Shown in pieces: positions 1-7,285 of a DNA stretch of 10,354 bases. The notes beneath the pieces were generated by a model. That model was not told the DNA's origin. It worked only from the letters and a program-made list of their open reading frames with translations, and made no database searches. Origin of the DNA: Oehlia diaphana (lineage: Eukaryota > Glomeromycota > Glomeromycetes > Glomerales > Glomeraceae). Location: contig QZLH01001325.1 in the NCBI GenBank assembly GCA_003833135.1, positions 11,789 through 22,142 on the forward strand, in the 5' to 3' direction. Each line of letters begins with the position of its first letter. Position 1 is the first letter of the stretch. The translations under genes were made by a program, and so were the position numbers.

Positions 1-506
1 ATTATACTATAATAAAATTTATAATTAATATTTACGTTCATATTTTAAATTTGATAAATTTGATCAATTTTAGTCACGCGTGATGATCATCATAGGGCAA
101 GGAGAAACTTACCTACGTATCGTAAAAGATAATTATTTTTATTTTTTTATTATTTATTAAGTGAGTAGCTAGGTCCAGTTCGTACCAAATATCAGTTGGA
201 GACTCACATTTTTTTTAGGCTGTGACTGATACTAACGTTCATGCTGTACAGCCTGGGTATTATTTTATAAAATAGTAGCGAACAAGTATCAAATGTGTAT
301 TTTTTTATTAAATTATAATAGAAATTAGAATTTACTTTAATTTTTAATATAAAAATTGTAAATAATAAAAAATTTGTAAATAAAAATAAATTTGCTTTCC
401 CAAACTTAAAAAAAAGGTGTTTATATAAAAGAAAAGGTGTTTATATTATTTTTGATTATTCAATAGTATCACATGCCTCTTGTATATGTTGAAACGCGCT
501 AATTCT
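1..506. other. AT-rich non-coding flank with small palindromes and hairpins
   Basis: No credible reading frame lies here on either strand. Visible structure: adjoining perfect palindromes CACGCGTG (75-82) and TGATGATCATCA (81-92); a stem GTGAGT (161-166) with ACTCAC (202-207); a stem AGGCTGT (217-223) with ACAGCCT (248-254); and a 15-bp direct repeat (412-426 and 432-446, period 20). ACGCGT inside the first palindrome matches the fungal MluI cell-cycle box, but with no gene attached this is probably chance. Homopolymeric A/T runs fill the rest. It may be host intergenic DNA or an older decayed repeat. Confidence 0.6.
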
Positions 507-606
507 CTTATAAGAGTTGCCACATCGAATCAGGTTTCATGATTAGTATGTTAGTAATACAAAACACATGATAAACAAAAATAAAATTTCAAACTTCGAA
601 TTTTTG

Positions 607-612
607 TTTATT
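607..612 (-). promoter_or_regulatory. AATAAA in 3' LTR (polyadenylation signal candidate)
   Basis: The minus strand reads AATAAA about 18 nt downstream of the TATA box. In the 3' LTR a signal at this place could direct 3' end formation of the element transcript. The same hexamer is kept at 5758-5763 in the 5' LTR. In AT-rich DNA the hexamer is common, so its position within the LTR is the main support. Confidence 0.4.
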
Positions 613-670
613 AAATCGAATAGCTTGGCTATTTATAAGAAATTAAAGTTGATCATTTCTTTTTAGAACT

Positions 671-692
671 ATGATGTAATAAATGACATCAT
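671..692 (-). promoter_or_regulatory. CRE-like inverted repeat in 3' LTR
   Basis: ATGATGT and ACATCAT arms of 7 bp flank an 8-bp spacer. The element contains TGACATCA, one transition from the ATF/CREB site TGACGTCA. It lies about 34 nt upstream of the TATA box on the minus strand and is identical in the other LTR although 16 other positions differ. A role as a U3 activator site is inferred. Confidence 0.4.
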
Positions 693-877
693 ATGCCTAG
701 TTTAGACTCATGTAATAGGAGTGTTACAAATTCCTTTTATATTCAATTTTTAAATGATCTGCATTACTATCCATTCTTGAATTACATTTCTCTTAATTCT
801 TGTAATTCTCATAATTCCTGCTCTACCTACGACTTCCATTTTCATTAATTTATGCTTGGTTTTTGGCGGTTACATTA

Positions 878-888
878 TTCCCCCCTTC
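878..888 (-). promoter_or_regulatory. Polypurine tract (plus-strand DNA primer site)
   Basis: The minus strand reads GAAGGGGGGAA, then TAA, then the LTR start TGTAACC. A purine run directly 5' of the 3' LTR is the RNase H-resistant primer for plus-strand synthesis in LTR retroelements. Its six-G run is exceptional in this AT-rich DNA, and its place fixes the orientation of the element. Confidence 0.85.
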
Positions 889-1700
889 AACAAATTGTGA
901 CCCCACAATTCTAAATAAATTAATGAAAATATTACTAATTATTATTTATCTAATCTATCTATATCTATATATATCTATATATATTTCTATATATTCTAAA
1001 TTAAGAATCAAATTCAGGTCTCGATCCACTAAATCAAGCATGCAACATCACTTAACTTACTGCGTTTCATCAACTATTCTTCTTCTACGTCTTCCATTTA
1101 TCATCTGATTTATTGTACCCTTTTATATTATTCTTTGTATTTTCTAAAATTTCATCATTTGGTAATAATCTTCTTTCTTTCTTAATTTGGTAATTTCTAA
1201 TTAATTATCTTGATTTAAAATTTTAACTTCTCCTTATAATAGGTGTATGATTTTTCTAGTATCATCTTCAAAATATCTTTCTAAACCATTAATTTTCTAT
1301 ATCTAAATTTCTATTGGTTTATTTTCTGTGTTTCTGTTGATCTTCTCATTGATCATCTTGTTTCAATATTTTCATCAATCAATTTTGCAATCTTCTAACG
1401 ACTTAAATTTTACTTCATACACAATTTGATGATTTTGTCTGTTCTTTAATTCTTTTTTTTTTTTCAGAAAATATTGTATTTTTCTTTACTGTTTTTCTTG
1501 CAATATTTTCTCCTCATAATTTCTTCAATTATTTTTACTTTTTGTTATGCGCAGTTTCTTCCCATTAGAATTTTCCAGTTGTTACTGTATCATATGTTCA
1601 TCATGTGATTTCAGTCATATGATTCTTATTCATATGATTACTTCTATAAACCATTAATTTTGATTAATGTGGCAATTTTTCATCATAAGAAAAATGCTAA
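889..1700 (-). other. 3' internal region of the element, degraded
   Basis: Between the last followable coding frame and the polypurine tract the minus strand keeps a purine-rich, Lys-rich coding character, but stops and frameshifts interrupt it every few tens of codons. One short open stretch ends at a TAG near 1100. From about 1050 to 889 there is AT-rich probable 3' UTR with a (TATATAGA)-like run at 945-985. I recognise no domain and no chromodomain or integrase tail. Apparent open frames on the plus strand here are Phe/Leu/Ile-rich shadows of the purine-rich sense strand. Confidence 0.45.
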
Positions 1701-2563
1701 AAGAATTGGAATTACTACTATTCTAAGGGTAAAATATTGTGAAATAAAACTTTCTTCTGAAAAATTTTTATTTTGAACTTGGTCAAAATTCAAGTTCTTT
1801 TATAAGTTTTTCTGGTTATTGATCTCGTGATTTTAAAAATTCTTTTCTTAATTCTGAATATTTTATGGATTTATTTTATTTGTTTTGTAATAATTTTCCC
1901 ACATTTGTCAATTCTTCAATTGTGATTGTAATTGTCTTTTCTTCCTTTTGTTGTTTTAATTCATCCAACAATTGGATTATTTTGTTAAGTATTTTATTGA
2001 ATTTTTGGATTATTTTCACTTTATTTTCCATGATTGTTTTGATATCTTTAATTTGGTCTCGATTTTATCCTTTTTATAATTATTAGTTTCCATTATTATC
2101 TTCTTTTTCTATTGCTTTCACTCTATTTATTACGTATTGTCTTTTCTTTTCATTTTAATCTGGAAATATCTGACCATGTAAAATCTTTGATTTTCATAAT
2201 CCTTCTTTTTCCTCCAATTTTACTGAACATTTCATAAACTTTAATTGCTTGTCTTGTTTTTCTACTTATTGTTGAATAGCTATATCTTGGTATTCCTTTT
2301 CATATTTTCTTGTTTACTTTTTCAGTAACTTCTGTTTCTCCACTTTTATATAATTCTTCCCTTTCTTTGATTACTATTTTTGCGAGCTGATATCCATTTA
2401 TTATTTGCTTTAATTTATTACATTCCATTCTCCTGAATAATTTTATTATATCCTCAGATTCTTCATCGATTCCTTCCTCTAATACGTTGAATCCTTCAGT
2501 TACTAGTTCTTTAATTAAATTATCTAATTTCTCTTTGTCCTTAATTTCTCTTTCCTGATACAA
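1700..2563 (-). pseudogene. Element protein 2, C-terminal half: helical domain then coiled coil (unknown function)
   Basis: Two overlapping minus frames carry one protein. The first (2563-2125) is acidic and helical and leads into a basic segment with YSTISRKTRQAIKVYE and FTWSDISRL, interrupted by TGA at 2302-2300 and 2152-2150 and TAG at 2125-2123. The second (from 2136) is a Lys/Gln/Glu-rich coiled coil, with TAA codons at 2085, 2082, 2076 and 2067 in a Gln-like run and another at 1878; the frame stays readable to about 1740. The basic helical part recalls small helix-turn-helix modules such as the DUF3102 type, but that is a weak resemblance. It is not reverse transcriptase, RNase H or integrase. 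It might bind nucleic acid or be a captured host fragment. Multiple stops and a frameshift near 2136 show that it is dead. Confidence 0.5.
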
Positions 2564-3383
2564 CTATTTTTAGTTTTGTCAATAATTTTCTCTTTTCCAT
2601 CACCATTCTCAAAGTTAATTCTTAATTCTTGATTTTCATCCATTTGCATTACTTCAACATTAACGCTATTATTTGTTTCCGTTATACTTTCATTATTCTG
2701 ATTCCCATCAATTTTCTCAATATTGACATTATTGTTATTAATTTCCTGATTTTCAACATTTCCATTATTATTATAATTATTTTCCAGATTTTTAATATTT
2801 CCAGTATCATTGCACCTTATGTTGGTATTGATTTTTCAATTTTTAATATTTTCAACGTTGTTTGCTATCGTATTCTCATTATCCATGATGTCTTGATTTT
2901 CTCCATTAATATTTTCAATATCAAAATTATTGTTATCATTTCCCATATTATTATTACTTTCATGATCTTCATTGATATCCATAGTATTGTTATTGTCGCT
3001 GTCACTATTTTCTTGATCCATAATATTTTCAATATTATCATTCATAATATTATTATTATCATAATTTTCTGATTTTCAATATTGCTACTTTCATTATTTT
3101 CTATAACAATATCGTTATCATCTCTAATATCGCTATTATCGTGATCCTTTTCATTATTATCCTTAATACTTATTTCAGACATTTCCCTTTCAAACCTTTG
3201 CTCATAATTTTCATTTACTATATCTATTATGAAATTTTGCAATTCTCTGACTATCTTTTCATATGTCTTTATTTGTCTTTCTGTCTTTAATTCTATTTCT
3301 TGTGTTATCAGCAATGTTTCATTTTCTGTAATATTTATCTTTACCATTATTTCATTTTCTTTATCAGATTCTGAATTGTTCAT
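2524..3383 (-). pseudogene. Element protein 2, N-terminal half: Asn/Asp/Glu-rich low-complexity region
   Basis: A minus frame from 3383 to 3042 begins with a helical, Glu/Lys-rich stretch of about 75 residues and becomes Asp/Asn/Glu-rich. A frameshift near 3065, at an A run, moves the sense to another frame. That frame runs from 3045 to 2524 and is crossed by only one stop, a TGA at 2838-2836. The product is dominated by Asn, Asp, Glu and Ile in irregular short repeats such as DNENT, NNNM and ENING, so it is probably disordered and strongly acidic. Near 2540 the sense moves again into the helical segment downstream. I cannot name a family. Complementary plus-strand open frames in the same place are Ile/Phe-rich artefacts of ATT-type repeats. 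Confidence 0.5.
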
Positions 3384-3900
3384 TATTGTTATTATATTAT
3401 TATTTTATATTTTTCTTTTACTTGAGCTGATTTTGGATCCTTTTATACTTTTTCTGGCTAATGTTTCTGTAAAAGTTTTATTTCATTATTTCTGGAAATT
3501 CTCCACTTTTTGATCCACAAATTTTTTTGGTCTTCCATTATTTTTAAATTTTCCATTGTCCAATTTCAATTATCTATTATTTACTAAATTCTTCATCATT
3601 TCAAAAAATTTTTAATTCCCGATTCATAACTTTCATTATCTATTAAGATTTTAACTTTCCATGATTATAATAATTTTCCATTATTCATCTTAATTGAATT
3701 AATTTCCAATAATATTTGACGGATTCTTTTTCTCAATTCTGTTAACTTTTTGTCTATAGAATAATAATATATTCCTTCATAATTTTCTTCATATCCATTT
3801 ATTTTGCATGGACAATATTTTCTTTTATATTCTTTTGATCTGAATTTCCATTTTCATTATTACTGTTTATGATTGTTTTACTATTATCATTTTCTCCACT
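3384..3900 (-). pseudogene. Region linking the Gag-like and second proteins, degraded coding
   Basis: Minus-strand coding sense is visible but is spread over several frames. After the last zinc knuckle and a TAA (3903-3901) comes an Asn/Ser-rich segment. A short Lys/Glu-rich helical segment follows about 3830-3680, ending in a Leu/Ile-rich heptad-like stretch. A basic, Gln-like segment at about 3500-3390 has TAA at 3480, 3420, 3402 and 3399, each where neighbouring residues suggest Gln. It could be the Gag C-terminus or the start of the second protein. No protease active-site triad is seen. Confidence 0.4.
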
Positions 3901-5560
3901 TTAGTGTTTTAAACATTTTTTTGTATAATGACCTTTTTCACCACACTTTTTACATTTGTTATTTTTCCTCTTAACAATTTTAATTTCCATTTTGCGTGAT
4001 GATCCATCCTATTATATCTGTAACATATCATTTGATCCTTTCCTATTTTATCACTTGTACACTTCTTAGTAAAATGTCCTTTTCCTCCACAATTTTCACA
4101 TATATTATTTTTCCTTTTCACAATATTTCCTTTTTCTTTGCAATTATTTGAATAATGTCCTCGTCTATTACACAAATAACATGTAGGTTTTTCATTTCTT
4201 TTATAGTGATTTTTATCAGATATATCTTTGTACTTATTCTTGTATTGATCTTTTAATTCTTTTATTTCCTTTCCAATTTTGATTACTTCTATTGCAATAC
4301 TTCCTAGATATTTATCTAAATTCTTTATTGATTCCTGCATTTTTAATTGATCCTGTTAATTTTATTTTTATCCTGGTTAGAATCTTATCCTTTTTATATT
4401 TTTCTTTAATAATACCTTAGATTTCCTTATCAAATACTACTTATCCTGATAATCATACGGTTCATTAGTTTTGTAAGTTTCCAAATTGATGTTGTTATTA
4501 CTAATTATTTCCTTTTTATCCTCCTATAATAATTTATTTTCCTTATAATTTCTTTCTACTGCATCCTACTAAATATGGTCCATTAGTCTTATAATTGTCT
4601 TTATTAATATCTTTTTATGGTAAAATTTTTTTTAAAATAACTTCTTCTTTTTTTTTTTTAACCAAATAAAATAGTTTAAATCAACTTTAATCATCCACTC
4701 TCTTCAACTAATGATTGGCATATCCTCTTTTTCAGGTGAATCTTATCTTTCAGTGTTATCCATAATCTTATTGAAAGTTATCGGCTATCCATTAGATTCA
4801 ACTAACCAATCTTATTCGTAACATTCTTCAACTAATTTGACCTATACTGGGCTTATCTTTACCTCTTACCTATTGGAGATACCTTGCATTGAAATAAAAG
4901 TATAACAGTTTTCAGGTTTGTCAACATTTTTGCTTTTTACATGTCCTTGACCATTGGTTTCTTTACAATTTTTATCTCCTGTCCCTAAAGCAATTTACAT
5001 ATTATTGAGCTAGGTATCCAGATTTGATGTAACTAATACGTTATAATCCTTAATATCAGAAAATAAAAATTTTCCAATCTAGAGTATTTACCCAAATGTT
5101 CAAACTCAGACGTAGTCAATATGACACAGATGAACTTTGAATAATATATTGGTGTTCTCCAATTATTAACCTTCACTTTTAAAATTCATTCCCATTTCTC
5201 CTAATGGAATCCCTCAGGTACTTTTGCAATTTCCCGAAAGAAGACTCCTTACTGCTTTCCCTACCTAAGTAAGTAATAGAGTAACTCCAAATTTTCACTT
5301 TCATCTTAAACTTCTGAAATTGGATTTTAAGATTTAACAGATCCTTAATAATCTATTAGTTTCTTTTGAACTTATCAAAATTTCCAACCTCAGGTTGAGA
5401 TCTGAAAATAAATTTTAGAAGTAAAATATTGGTTAATAATACCAGTCAGTGACTTACTAACATAATTTAGTTCCTATATTTTCAGCTAGTGCTCGAATTA
5501 GATCAAAATTTTTATAACATTATTTTCATAATTTCTTAAATTTTCTTCAACAGCCTCCAT
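3901..5560 (-). pseudogene. gag: Gag-like zinc-knuckle protein of the retrotransposon (many stops)
   Basis: Gag packages element RNA in virus-like particles; CCHC knuckles bind the RNA. From 5057 to 3909 a single minus frame runs for about 383 codons with no net frameshift, but with 17 in-frame stops (9 TAA, 7 TAG, 1 TGA). Upstream fragments in other frames reach a possible start ATG at 5560. A Met at 4340 opens the stop-free tail: a short coiled coil (residues 4-40), knuckle 1 with C54, C57, H62, C67, and knuckle 2 with C81, C84, H89, C94. A third knuckle keeps C106 and H114 but has Tyr109 for Cys and has lost the last Cys. A fourth perfect CX2CX4HX4C is encoded at 3954-3913 in a shifted frame, so a frameshift lies at about 3960-4000. 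The N-terminal part matches no capsid fold that I can recognise, so the Gag label rests on the knuckles and the LTR context. Confidence 0.7.
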
Positions 5561-5640
5561 CATTATTATGTAATCATCATGTGATTATTCTAACTTAATA
5601 CCTATAATGATCATATGATGATAATCATTTTCTTTCTCAA

Positions 5641-5650
5641 GCATGTACCA
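5641..5650 (-). other. Possible primer-binding site
   Basis: Downstream of the 5' LTR on the minus strand the first TGG is in TGGTACATGC. It lies 18 nt after the CA end, or 7 nt if the LTR is extended to 5658. TGG would pair with the CCA tail of a tRNA primer, but I cannot match the rest to a known tRNA 3' end, and the distance is long. Element decay or a non-standard primer would explain this equally well. Confidence 0.2.
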
Positions 5651-5780
5651 TATGAAACTCATAAGAGTTGCCACATCAAATCAGGTTTCATGATTAGTAT
5701 GTTAGTAATACAAAACATGTGATAAACAAAAATAAAATTTCAAACTTCGAACTTCTGTTTATTAAATCGAATAGCTCAGC

Positions 5781-5788
5781 TATTTATA
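5781..5788 (-). promoter_or_regulatory. TATA box of the 5' LTR
   Basis: The minus strand reads TATAAATA, about 33 nt downstream of the CRE-like repeat and upstream of the AATAAA hexamer. This order is usual at a U3/R boundary. The copy in the 3' LTR is at 630-637 and is unchanged. The start site itself is not determined. Confidence 0.5.
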
Positions 5789-5821
5789 AGAAATTAAAGT
5801 TGACCATTTCTTTTTAGAACT

Positions 5822-5843
5822 ATGATGTAATAAATGACATCAT
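5822..5843 (-). promoter_or_regulatory. CRE-like inverted repeat in 5' LTR
   Basis: Same 22-bp inverted repeat as at 671-692, with arms ATGATGT and ACATCAT and TGACATCA inside. Its conservation in both LTRs and its spacing to the TATA box support a promoter role; the factor that binds is not known. Confidence 0.4.
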
Positions 5844-6060
5844 ATGCCCAGTTTAGACTCATGTGACAGAAGTGTTACAAATTCCTTTTATATTCAATTT
5901 TTAAATGATCTGCGTTACTATCCATTCTTGAATTACATTCCTCTTAATTCTTGTAATTCCCATAATTCCTGCTCTACCTACAACTTCCATTTTCATTAAT
6001 TTATGCTTGGTTTTTGGCGGTTACAATGTTCTACTGCATATGCAGCTTTAATGATCGAAT

Positions 6061-6511
6061 AGTAATATTACGCAGGTTTACAATCTCGTAAATTTTTGAA
6101 ATATTTTAACCATAATATTACGCAGGTTTACAGTTTCGTAAATTTTTGAAATATTTTAACTGTAATATTACGCAGATTTACAGTTTCGTAAATTTTTGAA
6201 ATATTTTAATCGCAATATTACACAGATTTACAGTTTCATAAATTTTTGAAATATTTTAACCGTAATATTATGCAGGTTTACTGTTTCATAAATTTTTGAA
6301 ATATTTTAACCATAATATTACGCAGATTTACAGTTTCGTAAATTTTTGAAATATTTTAACTATAATATTATGCAAGTTTACAGTTTTGTAAATTTTTGAA
6401 ATATTTCAACTGTAATATTACGCAAGTTTACAGTTTCGTAAATTTGCAAAATATTTTGACCGTAATATTGTGTAAATCTTACGATATTAAAAACTTGTGT
6501 AATATTTTAAC
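6061..6511. repeat. 50-bp minisatellite, nine tandem copies
   Basis: Eight copies of exactly 50 bp start at 6061, 6111, 6161, 6211, 6261, 6311, 6361 and 6411. A degenerate 51-bp ninth follows at 6461-6511, and the first bases of a tenth run into the CRN pseudogene. The unit contains TAATATTACGCAG, then a TTTACAGTTTCGTAAATTTT core, and ends AAATATTTTAAC. Copies differ mostly by transitions at CG dinucleotides (CG, CA or TG). The unit length is not a multiple of three, so it does not encode a peptide repeat; an apparent open frame from 6396 is an artefact of the array. It starts 36 bp outside the LTR. Confidence 0.93.
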
Positions 6512-6526
6512 CGTAAAGTTTCCTGA

Positions 6527-7105
6527 TGTAGTAATAAAACCATACGTTATGAGTATATTTCGGCCATTCTTTACGCTTCGCTCTATATCGTCAAAAAAAT
6601 AACAGATAAAGAGCTTACCTTAGCTCCTCAGCTCGAAATCGTTGGAGAAGAAAGTACTGGTCAGGTTGACTATGCAATCAAAGCCCTAGAGGAACTTCTA
6701 TGCATCACAGAAGGGAAACTACATCAAGTGATCATGGGTTTCATTCAAAATTTGATTCAATGTGAAAGCGTTCTACAAGTTAATAAAAAGAATAGGAAAT
6801 GTAAATCAGATGAGGCATTTGGGGAAGACTTCGACTATATCTATGGAATCATTATAACAACCTCAGAATGGTATTTTATTCTTTTTGCCTTGGATGGGAT
6901 ATCAAGTACGAGCAAGGATCCCCTCAATATCTGATTTACCGAATTAGCCTTGAAGGAAGGATCAGAGGAAGAAATAGACTTATGTAAAAATGTGAAACAG
7001 GTTATGGAGGTCATCGTTAGACTATTGAAAGATAGGTTAGAGTATGTGAACGAAGAACCAGATAGGAAGAAGGCTAGGATAGAGGAATATCATTCGAAAA
7101 AATAA
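6527..7105 (+). pseudogene. Crinkler (CRN)-type effector C-terminal domain, 5'-truncated
   Basis: One plus frame runs from just after a TGA (6524-6526) to the TAA at 7103-7105, broken only by a TGA at 6932-6934 that is one C-to-T change from CGA. CRN proteins are secreted or host-directed effectors whose C-terminal domains are often PD-(D/E)XK-type nucleases. The pattern here fits: an Asp in GQVDYAI (6668-6670), Glu and Lys of ITEGK (6710-6712, 6716-6718), then a QN..Q helix. A charged tail with a short basic patch (DRKKAR) ends the protein. The N-terminal ubiquitin-like header and P-loop portion expected of CRNs are absent; the minisatellite lies where they should be. Just upstream the sense may slip one base at an A run (6536-6539). 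I recognise the family from memory of R. irregularis sequences; catalysis is inferred. Premature stop and truncation make activity unlikely. Confidence 0.72.
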
Positions 7106-7285
7106 TCATGTATAATAGCATAGACATCATATATCACAGGTTAAGACCTGATCTATATATTTATTTTTGCATATATTAATAAAAAAATTTCTTGGCAAAT
7201 TTCAGTGACGGCCCATCACCCAAAAATATGTGATATATTTTTTATTTTAAATGCTTATATACAGTGTATTAGTTATATATAGATC
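7106..7285. other. Intergenic spacer between two pseudogenes
   Basis: 180 bp of AT-rich DNA with AATAAA at 7169-7174, which could end the CRN transcript. TATATAGAT just before the next ATG could belong to its promoter. No other element is visible. Confidence 0.4.

Larger units (their letters stand above)
518..874 (-). repeat. 3' LTR of the retrotransposon
   Basis: 357 bp, aligning without gaps to 5669-6025 with 16 differences, all transitions. On the minus strand it starts TGTAACCGCC next to the polypurine tract and ends GTGGCA. Homology to the other LTR continues about 11 bp past the CA end, to 507 (5658 at the other LTR), with one further transition, so the true edge on that side is not certain. 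It carries the same regulatory layout as the 5' LTR: a 22-bp inverted repeat, a TATA box and AATAAA. Confidence 0.92.
518..6025 (-). mobile_element. Decayed LTR retrotransposon, minus strand, apparently non-autonomous
   Basis: Two 357-bp direct repeats (518-874 and 5669-6025) bracket 4.8 kb of interior. Each begins TG and ends CA. The orientation is minus: a polypurine tract (GAAGGGGGGAA, complement of 878-888) lies three bases upstream of the minus-strand LTR start TGTAACC, and all interior coding sense, including CCHC zinc knuckles, is on the minus strand. The interior holds a Gag-like protein and then a low-complexity/helical protein. I found no YxDD reverse transcriptase box, DTGA/DSGA protease motif or integrase zinc finger, but the frames are so broken that a degraded pol cannot be fully excluded. 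That points to a Gag-bearing non-autonomous class (LARD or TR-GAG like). No target-site duplication is visible: the outer flanks are AGAGT on the left and ATGTT on the right. All frames are broken, so this copy is dead. Confidence 0.85.
5669..6025 (-). repeat. 5' LTR of the retrotransposon
   Basis: 357 bp, the partner of 518-874 (95.5% identity, no gaps). As 5' LTR on the minus strand it would hold the element promoter: a CRE-like inverted repeat at 5843-5822, TATAAATA at 5788-5781, then AATAAA at 5763-5758. Transcription would run leftward through the interior. Its outer flank starts ATGTTCTACTGC, with no matching duplication beyond the other LTR. Confidence 0.92.

Noticed and set aside
95..125. 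ACTTACCT resembling the 5' end of U1 snRNA, or a minus-strand 5' splice site
   Set aside because: No U1 stem-loops or Sm site follow; the possible minus-strand intron would end at the window edge with no coding exon beside it.
79..229. Box C/D snoRNA (GTGATGA at 81 region and CTGA at 226-229)
   Set aside because: The boxes are too far apart, there is no terminal stem and no clear C'/D' pair; short motifs like these are expected by chance.
1010..1045. tRNA B-box-like GGTCTCGATCC near the 3' end of the element
   Set aside because: It has an extra base against the B-box consensus, and no acceptor stem, A box or cloverleaf can be drawn.
2629..3072. Long plus-strand open frame rich in Ile and Phe
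   Set aside because: It is the complement of the Asn/Asp/Glu-rich minus-strand coding region, and its composition follows from ATT-type triplets; the element's sense strand is minus.
863..3513. Other plus-strand open frames at 863-1108, 1865-2086 and 3229-3513
   Set aside because: They overlap the LTR edge, polypurine tract or minus-strand coding sense and have hydrophobic low-complexity composition without a domain.
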